In this document: piece after piece, positions 1 through 13,495 of the stretch | Position numbering within the stretch: the stretch's first letter is position 1 | How the letters are laid out: each line of letters opens with the position of its first letter | Origin: Nemertoderma westbladi | Taxonomy: Eukaryota > Xenacoelomorpha > Nemertodermatida > Nemertodermatidae | DNA length: 64,000 nucleotides | NCBI GenBank assembly: GCA_032718475.1 | Contig: JAUCBJ010005609.1 | Span: 1 to 64,000, forward strand | Direction of reading: 5' to 3' | Notes under the pieces: model-generated | What the model saw: the letters and a program-made list of their open reading frames with translations, nothing else | Told to the model about the DNA's origin: nothing | Databases searched by the model: none | Program-made: the position numbers and the translations under genes

Positions 1-1200
1 ATATCTCAATGCTGACATACCGGTACTGATGTACCGATATACCTAACTGTTCAGTTGTTGTTTATACTGCTATTTACTGTCAGTTCTTCATAATATGGTT
101 GATGAATTATTATATTTGGAATAACGATAAATAACCCCGCAACCCAATATTCTTGATATACCGAAGGTAAGAGAGAAAGGTTACCAATAACGATTGTGAC
201 TTATGTTAAAGTGGTTTGAAGTGAATCTAATGTTATTTGATAGACCCTACATGAGTCAACCTGTGTTCCTTTTATATGTGACTAAAATCAGTGAAGATTG
301 GCAGATTAGTGTGCAGTATTGTGCAGCATTGTGTATGAGTGAGTCTGTTAAAGAAGCAATTCCTAAAGAATGCGCCATATATGTGAATTATAATTAAGCC
401 ATATCGTTGTGAGTAGTTTAAGTCATAACTCTGTTTATATAGATAAAGCGCCACGTCCTAAAGGAACTGTTAATATTACCGAAGGTGAATAATATTGTCA
501 GAGATTATATAATACTGTCAGTCGAATAATACATTAGGCTTACATAGCAATAAAATTAAACCGTCGAACCCAATCTCCCGGGAATATCCAGCGGGTGAAT
601 GGTCGCGCACGGATTGGTTTCGACTAGTGTAGTGAATCAAATACTTGTCATAGACTAAAAGCAGATTTAATATCTAGAAGACATCTTAATTTGGTGGGTT
701 AAACTGCCAAAGGTCTGAAAGCGCGAACAGGCACCATACAATTACTGTATAAATAAACTTGTTAGGATAACTCTAATCGCGCCTACAAGGCATTGATGTT
801 ATGATAAGGAATTCTAGTGAGATAATAATAGAAATAAAACATAGTTTATATATACTAGAATAAAAGTTTTATTATTTTTCATAGTATTATTTTGAATTCC
901 AAATTTAAGTTTTGAATTTTTTTCAATATTGGTACAACAAATTCAAGATTATTCCATAACTAACATTTGTACAAAGTGTATTAAGTATACATGTATTAAG
1001 TGGCATGTTAAAATGGTAAAACCTCTACTATTGGGCCGTGTTGCGTAACGTCCTTATGGATATTGTAGCCAGTATACACACTGTTGCTATAGCAAACATA
1101 TTGGGATATTGAAATAAAAAATATTTGCCTATTATATAGAGATTTATATGATTTTCTAAGTGTATTACAAAGTACAATACATATATTTTTATCAATTCTT
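1..1200. other. Gene-free AT-rich flank
   Basis: I see no coding region, RNA gene or clear repeat here. Open frames are short, have no recognisable protein similarity and no convincing splice signals. Confidence 0.5.
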
Positions 1201-1237
1201 AGATAAAATACGATACGAAAAAAATACAAACATTTTT

Positions 1238-1376
1238 CGTATTTCGTATCGTATCTTGGATTGGATTTTTCGTATCGTATCGTATTTTCTCAGATTTACA
1301 TTCGTATCGTATCGTATCGTAAAAAATTTGTTCGTATCGTATCGTATCGTATTTTCGTATCGTATCGTATCGTATC
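1238..1376 (+). repeat. CGTAT pentanucleotide microsatellite
   Basis: Runs of CGTAT are interrupted by short T-rich and A-rich spacers. A reverse-orientation patch (ATACGATACGAA, about 1207-1218) just upstream can pair with the array to form a hairpin. A 76-aa open frame across it is a product of the repeat, not a gene. Confidence 0.85.
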
Positions 1377-2393
1377 CTGCCCCTGCATAAAAGTAGCCGC
1401 TAGCGTAATCAAAATATAATACTATATCACTTCTTACGGGTTATAGGCCTATGGGTGTAGGCCTACATGGTATGATGTTTATTTAGGCCATATAGGTGTC
1501 GCATTCTAGTATGTTAGGTAGAAGGGACAAACATACTGAAGATATTGGTCCTCGCCTCACGCATCCGTCACCCGACATGTACAAATTATACATAAATGCA
1601 TCCTTTTTAACGACGGAGTTGTATGAAATTTTGCCCTTCGATTTTTCGAATAAAATAACTTTTCAAATAATAGATGACTCCAGGTAGAACATGTTTTATA
1701 TGACTGTCCACTGGTCACTTTATGTGGCAGCTGAGATGATTTACAGTCAATATTATGTTATTATATGAGTGTAGTAGCGTCATATACAACATCAGTAAAT
1801 TATAAATACAATCGCTTAATCACAATTAACTTGTAACAATAGATGATATGACTCGACTAACCTTTTACAGTTGATTGTCTGAAAACAGAATTTCGAAGAA
1901 AATTATATTTAGCTGTTTGCAACTGAAGTATCGTCGATACTGCCCTAAAGTTGTACGTCTCTGTACATCAAAAAATCAGCATATTATTATAAGTTAACAT
2001 TTTGTAAGATATTATATTTTTATACTCAACAAGAACTATCATAAGAAAGAGGCCCGGTGGTTGCTTGAAGTTTTATCCAATCAAATTGCCCGTAGTTGTC
2101 GCTCATGAACTTTACCTCTATGAAAACCATTTAGTTTAATGGAGCTGCTGCAAAATACACAACATATAGAAAGTAGAATTTCCTACATGTACGAAGCCAC
2201 GAAAACAACATAGCAGTACTTCCTTAAGGAAGATAGGTTGCTTCGGAGAAATACTTGAGTTACGTTCCGGTTTACCTGAAAACTTCCTGCTTTGTTTAAT
2301 CATGTTTGTTTAATTATCATTATATATAAAATTTAATTAATCTATATTACGATAATTATAGGTTTAATTAGAAGGTATAAATATGTCAGTATA
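1377..2393. other. Intergenic, no feature recognised
   Basis: AT-rich sequence with one TAGGCCTA-rich patch near 1447-1465. No gene or repeat boundary can be supported. Confidence 0.45.
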
Positions 2394-3073
2394 TATTAAA
2401 TTCGGTAGGTAAGTATGAATAAAATAATTATATTTCAACTGCAGATCGCAGCAATTATCAATCACTGAATCGATGAATTGCTAACCGGTAGCGTTAAATT
2501 CTGTTGCCTAAATATAAATTCAATTGAATATTGCACAAAACAAACTAACTACAGTACAAAGTATTAATATTACACCAAATATACACGTGAATGAAATGAC
2601 CTAACACCACAATCCCCCCCACCACCACCACACACACACACACACACTATTCTCACATGGTCAATCATTAAATTGAATTTTATTAATTTTTTCCTGCGCT
2701 AAAGTTGTCTACCTCAACTGAAACCTGTTTGATTTATTGCTCGATGTCCTAAATTCTTTATATGTAAAGTCTCGAGAACTAAACGGGGGTACAACATACT
2801 TCCTCCTCCTATTACGTTGGCTTTATGGAATAACGGGACATGTTTCTCCTCTACTAAATGTGCCGCTAACTCTGTAGCTTTTTCAACCTCGTGTCTTAAG
2901 TCCCGATATCATGAGCTATTAATCTTATATCGAAGATTGGCCTACATACAGTTTATCGCACTCACACGGGATGGCGTAAACCGGTTAGCAATTCATTGAT
3001 TCAGTGATTGATAATGGATGCGATCTGCAGTTGAAATATATGACTTATTCATACTTACCTAGCGAATTTAATA
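2394..3073. mobile_element. Inverted-repeat (MITE-like) element
   Basis: A left arm at 2394-2489 is the near-perfect reverse complement of a right arm at 2980-3073, about 95 bp each. Shared blocks include CTAACCGGT, the stretch through TGATTCAGTGATTGATAAT, CTGCAGTTGAAATAT, and GGTAAGTATGAAT. The roughly 490-bp interior has no coding capacity. The word ATATTACGATAATT occurs just outside both arms in direct orientation (about 2344 and 3070). The right arm sits about 40 bp from the start of the 20-bp satellite. It looks like a non-autonomous DNA transposon, but no family is assigned. Confidence 0.7.
2614..2648. repeat. C-run, CCA and CA microsatellite
   Basis: A C-run passes into CCA repeats and then into about eleven CA repeats. 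It lies inside the loop of the inverted-repeat element. Confidence 0.9.
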
Positions 3074-3111
3074 TTACGATAATTTTGCCATTCATTAACT
3101 ATCATATTTGT

Positions 3112-6100
3112 ATGGAGGTATGAGCGATATGATCGATATATGGATGATAGGATCGAGGTACGGCTGATAGGAACGGGGTAAGGCCGATAGGAACGAGATA
3201 CGGATGATAGGAACGAGGTGCGGCCAATAGGTGCGATGTACGGCTGATAGGATCGAGGTACGGCTGATAGGAACGGGGTAAGGCTGATAGGAACGAGATA
3301 CGGATGATAGGAACGAGATACGAATGATAGCAACGAGGTACGACCAATAGGTGCGAGGTACGGCTGATAGGATCGAGGTACGGCTGATAGGAACGGGGTA
3401 AGGCTGATAGGAACGAGATACGGATGATAGCAACGAGGTACGGATGATAGGATCGAGATAAGGCTGATAGGAACGAGATACGGGTGATAGGAACGAGATA
3501 CGGGTGATAGGAACGAGATACGGATGATAGGAACGAGGTATGGCTGATAGGATCGAGGTAAGGCCGATAGGAACGAGATACGGATGATAGCAACGAGGTA
3601 CGGCTGATAGGATCGAGGTACGGCTGATAGGAACAAGGTAAAGGCCGACTGTAACGAGGTACCGCCGATAGGATCGAGGGACGGCCGATAGGAGCGAGGT
3701 ACGGCTGATAGGAATGCGGTACGACTGATAGGAACGAGGTACAGCCAATAGGAACGAGGTACGGCCGATAGGAACGAGGTATGGCCAATAGGTACGAGGT
3801 ACAGCTGATAGGAACGAGATACGGATGATAGAACGAGGTATGGCTGATAGGATCGAGGTACGGCCGATTATGGCTGATAGGAACGAGGTACGGCTGATAG
3901 GAACAACGTATGGCCAATAGGAACGAGGTACGGCCAATAGGTACGAGGTATGGCTGATAGGATCGGGGTACGGCCGATTATGGCTGATAGGAACGAGGTA
4001 CGGCTGATAGGAACGAGGTACGGCCGATAGGAATGAGGTACGACCGATAGGTACGAGGTATGGCCAGTAGGAACGAGGTACGGCTGATAGGAACGAGGTA
4101 TGGCCAATAGGTACGAGGTACGGCTGATAGGAACGAGATACGGATGATAGAATGCGGTATGGCTGATAGGATCGAGGTACGGCCGAATATGGCTGATAGG
4201 AACGAGGTACGGCCGATAAGAACGAGGTACCGCCGATAGGATCGAGGTACGGCTGATAGGAACGAGGTACGGCCGATAGGAACGAGGTATGGCCAATAGG
4301 AACGAGGTACGGCCGATAGGAACGAGGTACGGCCGATAGGAACGAGGTACGGCCGATAGGTACGAGGTATGGCTGATAGGATCGGGGTACGGCCGATTAT
4401 GGTTGATAGGAACGAGGTACAGCTGATAGGAACGAGGTACGGCCGATAGGAACGAGGTACGGCCGATAGGTACGAGGTATGGCTGATAGGAACGAGTTAT
4501 GGCTGATAGGAACGAGGTACGGCCAATAGGAACGAGGTACAGCCGATAGGTACGAGGTATGGCTGATAGGAACGAGGTACGGCCGATAGGAACGAGGTAT
4601 GGCCAATAGGTACGAGGTACGGCTGATAGGAACGAGATACGGATGATAGAACGCGGTATGGCTGATAGGATCGAGGTACGGCCGAATATGGCTGATAGGA
4701 ACGAGGTGCCGCCGATAGGATCGAGGTACGGCCGATAGGAACGAGGTACGGCCGATAGGTACGAGGTATGGCTGATAGGAACGAGTTATGGCTGATAGGA
4801 ACGAGGTACGGCCAATAGGAACGAGGTACAGCCGATAGGTACGAGGTATGGCTGATAGGAACGAGGTACGGCCGATAGGAACGAGGTACGGCTGATAGGA
4901 ACGAGGTACGGCCGATAGGAACGAGGTACGGATGATAGAACGAGGTATGGCTGATAGGAACGAGGTACGGCCGATAGGAACGAGGTACGGCTGATAGGAA
5001 CGAGGTACGGCCGATAGGAACGAGGTACGGATGATAGAACGAGGTATGGCTGATAGGTTCGAGGTATGGCCGATTATGGCTGATAAGAACGAGGTACGGC
5101 TGATAGGAACGAGGTACGGCCAATAGGAACGAGGTACAGTCGATAGGTACGAGGTACGGCCGATTATGGCTGATAGGAACGAGGTACAGCTGATAGGAAC
5201 GAGGTACGGCTGATAGGTACGAGGTATGGCTGATAGGAACGAGTTATGGCTGATAGGAACGAGGTACGGCCAATAGGAACGAGGTACAGCCGATAGGTAC
5301 GAGGTATGGCTGATAGGAACGAGGTACGGCCGATAGGAACGAGGTACGGCTGATAGGAACGAGGTACGGCCGATAGGAACGAGGTACGGATGATAGAACG
5401 AGGTATGGCTGATAGGATCGAGGTATGGCCGATTATGGCTGATAGGAACGAGGTACGGCTGATAGGAACGAGGTACGGCCAATAGGAACGACGTACAGCC
5501 GATAGGTACGAGGTATGGCTGATAGGATCGAGGTACAGCCGATTATGGCTGATAGGAATGAGGTACGGCCGATAGGAACGAGGTACGGATGATAGAACGA
5601 GGTATGGCTGATAGGATCGAGGTATGGCTGATAGGATCGAGGTACGGCCGATAGGAATGAGGTACGGCCGATAGGAACGAGGTACGGATGATAGAACGAG
5701 GTATGGCTGATAGGATCGAGGTATGGCCGATTATGGCTGATAGGAACGAGGTACGGCTGATAGGAACGAGGTACGGCCAATAGGAACGACGTACAGCCGA
5801 TAGGTACGAGGTATGGCTGATAGGATCGAGGTACAGCCGATTATGGCTGATAGGAATGAGGTACGGCCGATAGGAACGAGGTACGGATGATAGAACGAGG
5901 TATGGCTGATAGGATCGAGGTATGGCTGATAGGATCGAGGTACGGCCGATAGGAATGAGGTACGGCCGATAGGAACGAGGTACGGATGATAGAACGAGGT
6001 ATGGCTGATAGGATCGAGGTATGGCCGATTATGGCTGATAGGAACGAGGTACGGCTGATAGGAACGAGGTACGGCCAATAGGAACGAGGTACAGCCGATA

Positions 6101-8463
6101 GGTACGAGGTATGGCTGATAGGATCGAGGTACAGCCGATTATGGCTGATAGGAATGAGGTACGGCCAATAGGAACGAGGTACAGCCGATAGGTACGAGGT
6201 ATGGCTGATAGGAACGAGGTATAGCCAATAGGTACGAGGTACGGCTGATAGGAACGAGATACGGATGATAGAACGCGGTATGGCTGATAGGATCGAGGTG
6301 CGGCCGAATATGGCTGATAGGAACGAGGTACGGCCGATAGGAACGAGGTACCGCCGATAGGATCGAGGTACGGCTGATAGGAACGAGGTACGGCCGATAG
6401 GAACGAGATACGGCCGATAGGAACGAGGTACGGATGATAGAACGAGGTATGGCTGATAGGATCGAGGTACGGCCGATTTATGGCCAATAGGTACGAGGTA
6501 CGGCTGATAGGAATGAGATACGGCCAATAGGAACGAGGTACGGCCGATAGGATCGAGGTACGGCTGATAGGAACGAGGTACGGCCAATAGGTACGCGGTA
6601 CGGCTGATAGGAACGAGATACGGATGATAGAACGCGGTATGGCTGATAGGATCGAGGTACGGCCGAATATGGCTGATAGGAACGAGGTACGGCCGATAGG
6701 AACGAGGTACCGCCGATAGGATCGAGTTACGGCTGATAGGAACGAGTTACGGCCGATAGGAACGAGGTACGGATGATAGAACGAGGTATGGCTGATAGGA
6801 TCGAGGTATGGCAGATTATGGCTGATAGGAACGTGGTACGGCTGATAGGAACGAGGTACGGCCAATAGGAACGAGGTACAGCCGATAGGTACGAGGTATG
6901 GCTGATAGGATCGAGGTACAGGCGATTATGGCTGATAGGAATGAGGTACGGCCGATAGGAACGAGGTACGGATGATAGAACGAGGTATGGCTGATAGGAT
7001 CGAGGTACAGCCGATTATGGCTGATAGGAATGAGGTACGGCCGATAGGAATGAGGTACGGATGATAGAACGAGGTATGGCTGATAGGATCGAGGTATGGC
7101 CGATTATGGCTGATAGGAACGAGGTACGGCTGATAGGAACGAGGTACGGCCAATAGGAACGAGGTACAGCCGATAGGTACGAGGTATGGCTGATAGGATC
7201 GAGGTACAGCCGATTATGGCTGATAGGAATGAGGTACAGCCGATAGGAACGAGGTACGGATGATAGAACGAGGTATGGCTGATAGGATCGAGGTATGGCA
7301 GATTATGGCTGATAGGAACGTGGTACGGCTGATAGGAACGAGGTACGGCCAATAGGAACGAGGTACAGCCGATAGGTACGAGGTATGGCTGATAGGATCG
7401 AGGTACAGGCGATTATGGCTGATAGGAATGAGGTACGGCTGATAGGAACGAGATACGGATGATAGAACGCGGTATGGCTGATAGGATCGAGGTACGGCCG
7501 AATATGGCTGATAGGAACGAGGTACGGCCGATAGGAACGACGAGGTACCGCCGATAGGATCGAGGTACAGCTGATAGGAACGAGGTACGGCCGATAGGAA
7601 CGAGATACGGCCGATAGGAACGAGGTACGGATGATAGAACGAGGTATGGCTGATAGGATCGAGGTACGGCCGATTTATGGCCAATAGGTACGAGGTACGG
7701 CTGATAGGAACGAGATACGGCCAATAGGAACGAGGTACGGCCGATAGGATCGAGGTACGGCTGATAGGAACGAGGTATGGCCAATAGGTACGAGGTACGG
7801 CTGATAGGAACGAGATACGGATGATAGAACGCGGTATGGCTGATAGGATCGAGGTACGGCCGAATATGGCTGATAGGAACGAGGTACGGCCGATAGGAAC
7901 GAGGTACCGCCGATAGGATCGAGGTACGGCTGATAGGAACGAGGTACGGCCGATAGGAACGAGGTACGGATGATAGAACGAGGTATGGCTGATAGGATCG
8001 AGGTATGGCAGATTATGGCTGATAGGAACGTGGTACGGCTGATAGGAACGAGGTACGGCCAATAGGAACGAGGTACAGCCGATAGGTACGAGGTATGGCT
8101 GATAGGATCGAGGTACAGCCGATTATGGCTGATAAGAATGAGGTACGGCCGATAGGAACGAGGTATGGCCAATAGGTACGAGGTACGGCTGATAGGAACG
8201 AGATACGGCCGATAGGAACGAGGTACGGATGATAGAACGAGGTATGGCTGATAGGATCGAGGTACGGCCGATTATGGCTGATAGGAACGAGGTACGGCCA
8301 ATAGGAACAAGGTACGGCTGGTAGGTACGAGGTACGGCTGATAGGAACGAGATACGGATGATAGAACGAGGTATGGCTGATAGGATCGAGGTACGGCGTG
8401 ATTATGGCTGATAGGAACGAGGTACGGCTGATAGGAACGAGGTACAGCCGATAGGTACGAGGT
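3112..8463. repeat. 20-bp satellite array with higher-order structure
   Basis: The array is about 5.35 kb long. The basic unit is 20 bp, GATAGGAACGAGGTACGGCC, with many one-base variants (AACG/ATCG/TACG, GGCC/GGCT/GGAT) and occasional 14-16 bp short units such as GATTATGGCT. Units are grouped into higher-order repeats. The 298 bp from 5433 appears to be repeated exactly from 5731, and a variant containing AACGTGGTACGG recurs near 6830, 7317 and 8027. The minus strand is almost free of stop codons, because 20 is not a multiple of 3 and the translated product repeats every 20 residues. Open frames up to 361 aa on that strand are therefore repeat artefacts. Confidence 0.95.
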
Positions 8464-8535
8464 AATCAAGCAGCTAAGTTAGACATATTATATGATTCAA
8501 GAAATATGGCTATGGCTAGTGATATGAATCATATA

Positions 8536-10193
8536 GGTCAATGCCAACCATATTAACCAATGTCCATTAAATGTGATTTTTGAAATTTGTTGAATTTTGT
8601 AATTAACTTTGAGAATTTGCCATAGTGATGGTTAGAAATAGCGATAATTTCTGCATATGAAACCAGAAAGTGCCCCAACAATTTCTTGGCCGTTATTGAG
8701 AGAAACGTTCTGGAATGCAAAAATTGAGAAAATTTTTGTGTCATGTATGGGCAATTTATAAATATTTTTTTCGTACTTTGTGTCCATATTCTTGAAAATC
8801 GTCGTTTAATGGCGGTTTGAGGTTGAGGTGTCCGGCAAGAGATATCAGATCGAAGTGGAAAGTTTTCTGGTGAGAAAAAATGTAAAATTTCTGTCACTAA
8901 AAATACATTTTTATAGAGTGACAACACAAAGTTTCATTTTCTGGGAAACTTTGACATGAAATGTGGGGCTAATTGTTTTTTTTCCTGTTAATAACAATGT
9001 GATACACAAAACTGTTGCATTTGGTCAACTGAAAACCGTTCATTCATATTAAAAAATTAATTTGAAAATGTAAATAGACAGTTTTTTGATGTCATGTATG
9101 GGACATTGATATGGTATAGGAAGGAATTTACATGGAAACGATTATTATAAATTTTGACATTTATTTTCCACTCCTCCATACTAGAATTTAAATCCAGTTT
9201 ATCGTCCTTCCCACTGCCAACTCCTGTTCCATTCCCAACTTCCATCCCACTCTCAACTACTGTCTGGCCCAATCTCAAAACCCTTTCCACAAATAGTTAT
9301 TTTTGGTAATAAGTTAATTTGGTCTGTTGTCAATTAAGGGGAAGGCGCAGGTTACAGTTTATCTGTGACTGGTAAGCCCCCAACCTTTAATTAAATGTAA
9401 GTAATTAGTTGTTTAGACCATGATTAACTTCTGCCCTCAATACAATGTCAAGTATGGGACATCCTGTCACGTTATTAGACATGGCAGATTTTTAAACCTG
9501 GCCAAATAAATATTTATGTAGCAGTCTCACTGATACAACCCATTCATGGCGAAACTATCTGAGAAATGGATGTGGTGATCTAAATCTTTATGAGTTCGCT
9601 TTTTCTAATAAAAAGAACCTCCGTTAAGTATGGGACACATTTTTGGACCATTTTGGACACGCTCGCTCACGCAATTTATTCATATGATCTGCTAAACCAC
9701 CAAAAATTGGCAATCTAATTGAAACACATGGAAGAATATGAGTGGAAGTGTTAACACATCGGGTTACTGGCCCATATTTGACAATTTATATGCCATTAAA
9801 TTAATCATTTACCGAGTCGGACCACGTAATTTTTTTTTTTGTATTTTTGATATCTCAAATTTACTACGAAGCTACGTTTATTTGTTCACAGGAATTATAC
9901 TGTGCAGGGATATTAATCGTTTGGCACCTGGATTGTAATTTTAATGGCCAAAATGGACCCCTAATCACAATCATAACATTTGAAAAATGTCCCTTTAGTA
10001 ACGATTTTTTTAAAAATTCGATGTAGCTATTTCACAAACTGTGGTTAGAGTGTATCACAGTAGGAGGGGACGATTATAGTGTATCTGGCGATCAAATTAT
10101 CAAAGCCAACCGACAATTCATTCTCGAATGATTTTACATTTTTGTATATTTTTTGTCCTGTACGTGACTTGGTCAATATGGTTGGCATTGACC
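8536..10193. mobile_element. Non-autonomous TIR transposon, 1.66 kb
   Basis: The first 25 bases (GGTCAATGCCAACC...) match the reverse complement of the last 25 bases (10169-10193) with a single mismatch, so these are terminal inverted repeats. The flanks CATATA (8530-8535) and CATATT (10194-10199) could be an imperfect target duplication. The interior has no transposase. The word GTATGGG(A)CA recurs near 8733, 9096, 9450 and 9628. The right-hand part, from about 9575, is repeated with divergence at 51326-51946 and 56741-57360, both ending with the same inverted repeat. That confirms a dispersed family. Confidence 0.7.
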
Positions 10194-10980
10194 CATATTT
10201 AATGTTATACCAGTCAAAACATTTTCAATTTTTAAATGGAAAACGAGAATAAAAATGTCTTAACAATTTGTAGAAATTGTATATCTTGGAAAATCTAAAT
10301 AAAGTATATAATATAAATAATAACAATAATAACATACAATAAAAACAGTAACTAAAATAGTGTGTTAAAATTGTTATGTTTATAAAGAACTGATACTATT
10401 TGGGAGGGAGTTGGGGAGGGTGTTGGTAAAGGGCGGCGGGTGCATGTGCGCGCATGGATAGTAACACTGGAGGGGGTGGGAAACTCTGTGCGTTAAAGGG
10501 TAATTGACTTGATTCAATTGATAATCAATAGCAAATATATATGGCACCTTCCCAGGATATTAGTTTGTCAATAAGGGCGGGAAAAGTACAGTAGGCCTAT
10601 AGGGTGTCCTTAAGCGTGTCCTTGATCGTGCCCGCATGGTAGGTATGAATAAAAACGATGGGGATAATTTAGTATAAAGACATCATCATTATTGTGACAT
10701 TCGCGTGGAAATCAAATTTAGATAGTCCCAGATATTATGTATTCTGTGCAAAACACTGGCAAGTCATGTCCTATTCGAGGTGAATTTGTATGCTGGTATA
10801 GTTTGTCACATGATTACTCTATGCTCAAGGTATGCAAGATACCTATAGTGTTGGGTTCATCATGGTGATGCCCCTAAAGAATGTGCAAGTAGATTATTAT
10901 GCATTTTTAAGAGATAAATTGTGTGTCGTACTGAAGTTCAAAATGTTGAACTATTCTTTGTTGTAATAACGATTTACATA
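10194..10980. other. Intergenic, G-rich patch only
   Basis: No gene is seen. A G-rich stretch at about 10400-10445 and A/T-rich simple sequence at 10300-10360 are the only notable features. Confidence 0.4.
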
Positions 10981-11110
10981 CTTGTGTGTAAAGTAGCACT
11001 TTACAGTGTGATGATCCGAGTGCTTTGTTACACGAACGAACGTAGTGAGTGAGTGAAAATAAAGCCACGAGGATCAGAACACTGTAAAGTACTTTGTAAC
11101 AAGCATGTAT
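10981..11110. repeat. Short foldback (MITE-like) element
   Basis: The left end GCACTTTACAGTGT plus GATGATCC is mirrored on the right by GAGGATCAGAACACTGTAAAGTAC. The element folds into an imperfect 35-40 bp hairpin around a centre containing GAACGAACG and GAGTGAGTG. No coding sequence. Confidence 0.6.
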
Positions 11111-11280
11111 CTAGTTTTATTCCAAAATTGTAACATTACGAAATGACTGCATATATATTATAAGTGATAGAAACTGCACAAATTAAATTAGTTGCTGTAT
11201 AAATAAATGTAAAAATGACATAAATTATGTTTATAAAAAAGTTAGCTTATATTTATGGTGGCGTTTGGATTCATGTTAAT

Positions 11281-13495
11281 AGTAAGCTACTGGTTATTAA
11301 TAATAGTATAGCTACTGGTTATTAATAATAGTATAGCTACTGGTTATTAATAATAGTATAGCTACTGGTTATTAATAATAGTATAGCTACTGGTTATTAA
11401 TAATAGTATAGCTACTGGTTATTAATAATAGTATAGATACTGGTTATTAATAATAGCATAGCTACTGGTTATTAATAATAGTATAGCTACTGGTTATTAA
11501 TAATAGAATAGCTACTGGTTATTAATAATAGTATAGATACTGGTTATTAATAATAGAATAGCTACTGGTTATTAATAATAGTATAGATACTGGTTATTAA
11601 TAATGGTATAGCTACTGGTTATTAATAATAGTATAGCTACTACTGGTTATTAATAATAGGATAGCTACTGGTTATTAATAATAGTATAGCTACTGGTTAT
11701 TAATAATAGTATAGCTACTACTGGTTATTAATAATAGTATAGCTACTGGTTATTAATAATAGTATAGCTACTGGTTATTAATAATAGTATAGCTACTGGT
11801 TATTAATAATAGAATAGCTACTGGTTATTAATAATAGTATAGCTACTACTGGTTATTAATAATAGGATAGCTACTGGTTATTAATAATAGTATAGCTACT
11901 GGTTATTAATAATAGTATAGCTACTACTGGTTATTAATAATAGTATAGCTACTGGTTATTAATAATAGTATAGCTACTGGTTATTAATAATAGTATAGCT
12001 ACTGGTTATTAATAATAGAATAGCTACTGGTTATTAATAATAGTATAGATACTGGTTATTAATAATAGAATAGCTACTGGTTATTAATAATAGTATAGAT
12101 ACTGGTTATTAATAATAGTATAGCTACTGGTTATTAATAATAGTATAGCTACTACTGGTTATTAATAATAGGATAGCTACTGGTTTGGTTATTAATAATA
12201 GTATAGCTACTACTGGTTATTAATAATAGTATAGCTACTGGTTATTAATAATAGTATAGCTACTGGTTATTAATAATAGTATAGCTACTGGTTATTAATA
12301 ATAGTATAGCTACTGGTTATTAATAATAGTATAGCTACTGGTTATTAATAATAGAATAGCTACTGGTTATTAATAATAGTATAGCTACTGGTTATTAATA
12401 ATAGTATAGCTACTGGTTATTAATAATGGTATAGCTACTGGTTATTAATAATAGTATAGCTACTACTGGTTATTAATAATAGTATAGCTACTGGTTATTA
12501 ATAATAGTATAGCTACTGGTTATTAATAATAGTATAGCTACTGGTTATTAATAATAGTATAGCTACTGGTTATTAATAATAGTATAGCTACTGGTTATTA
12601 ATAATAGTATAGCTACTGGTTATTAATAATAGTATAGCTACTGGTTATTAATAATAGTATAGCTACTACTGGTTATTAATAATAGGATAGCTACTGGTTT
12701 GGTTATTAATAATAGTATAGCTACTACTGGTTATTAATAATAGTATAGCTACTGGTTATTAATAATAGTATAGCTACTGGTTATTAATAATAGTATAGCT
12801 ACTGGTTATTAATAATAGTATAGCTACTGGTTATTAATAATAGTATAGCTACTGGTTATTAATAATAGTATAGATACTGGTTATTAATAATAGTATAGCT
12901 ACTGGTTATTAATAATAGTATAGCTACTACTGGTTATTAATAATAGTATAGCTACTGGTTATTAATAATAGAATAGCTACTGGTTATTAATAATAGTATA
13001 GATACTGGTTATTAATAATAGAATAGCTACTGGTTATTAATAATAGTATAGATACTGGTTATTAATAATAGTATAGCTACTGGTTATTAATAATAGTATA
13101 GCTACTACTGGTTATTAATAATAGGATAGCTACTGGTTATTAATAATAGTATAGCTACTGGTTATTAATAATAGTATAGCTACTGGTTATTAATAATAGT
13201 ATAGCTACTGGTTATTAATAATAGTATAGCTACTGGTTATTAATAATAGTATAGCTACTGGTTATTAATAATAGTATAGCTACTGGTTATTAATAATAGC
13301 ATAGCTACTGGTTATTAATAATAGTATAGCTACTGGTTATTAATAATAGTACAGCTACTGGTTATTAATAATAGTATAGCTACTGGTTATTAATAATAGT
13401 ATAGCTACTGGTTATTAATAATAGAATAGCTACTGGTTATTAATAATAGTATAGCTACTGGTTATTAATAATAGTATAGCTACTGGTTATTAATA
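11281..13495. repeat. 25-bp AT-rich minisatellite
   Basis: About 88 tandem copies of GCTACTGGTTATTAATAATAGTATA. Variants include a 28-bp unit with TACTACTGG, GTATAGAT, and an insertion giving TGGTTTGGTT at 12181 and 12695. The recurrence of the last variant at 514 bp shows block duplication inside the array. Every reading frame has frequent stops. Confidence 0.95.

Noticed and set aside
1160-1390. 76-aa open frame
   Set aside because: Generated by the CGTAT microsatellite.
3055-8469. Many long minus-strand open frames (up to 361 aa) rich in Ser, Tyr and Pro
   Set aside because: All are translations of the 20-bp satellite. The peptide repeats every 20 residues in every frame and there is no gene signal.
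11281-13495. Possible CRISPR-like array
   Set aside because: Units are directly adjacent with no unique spacers, and the sequence is eukaryotic. It is a minisatellite.
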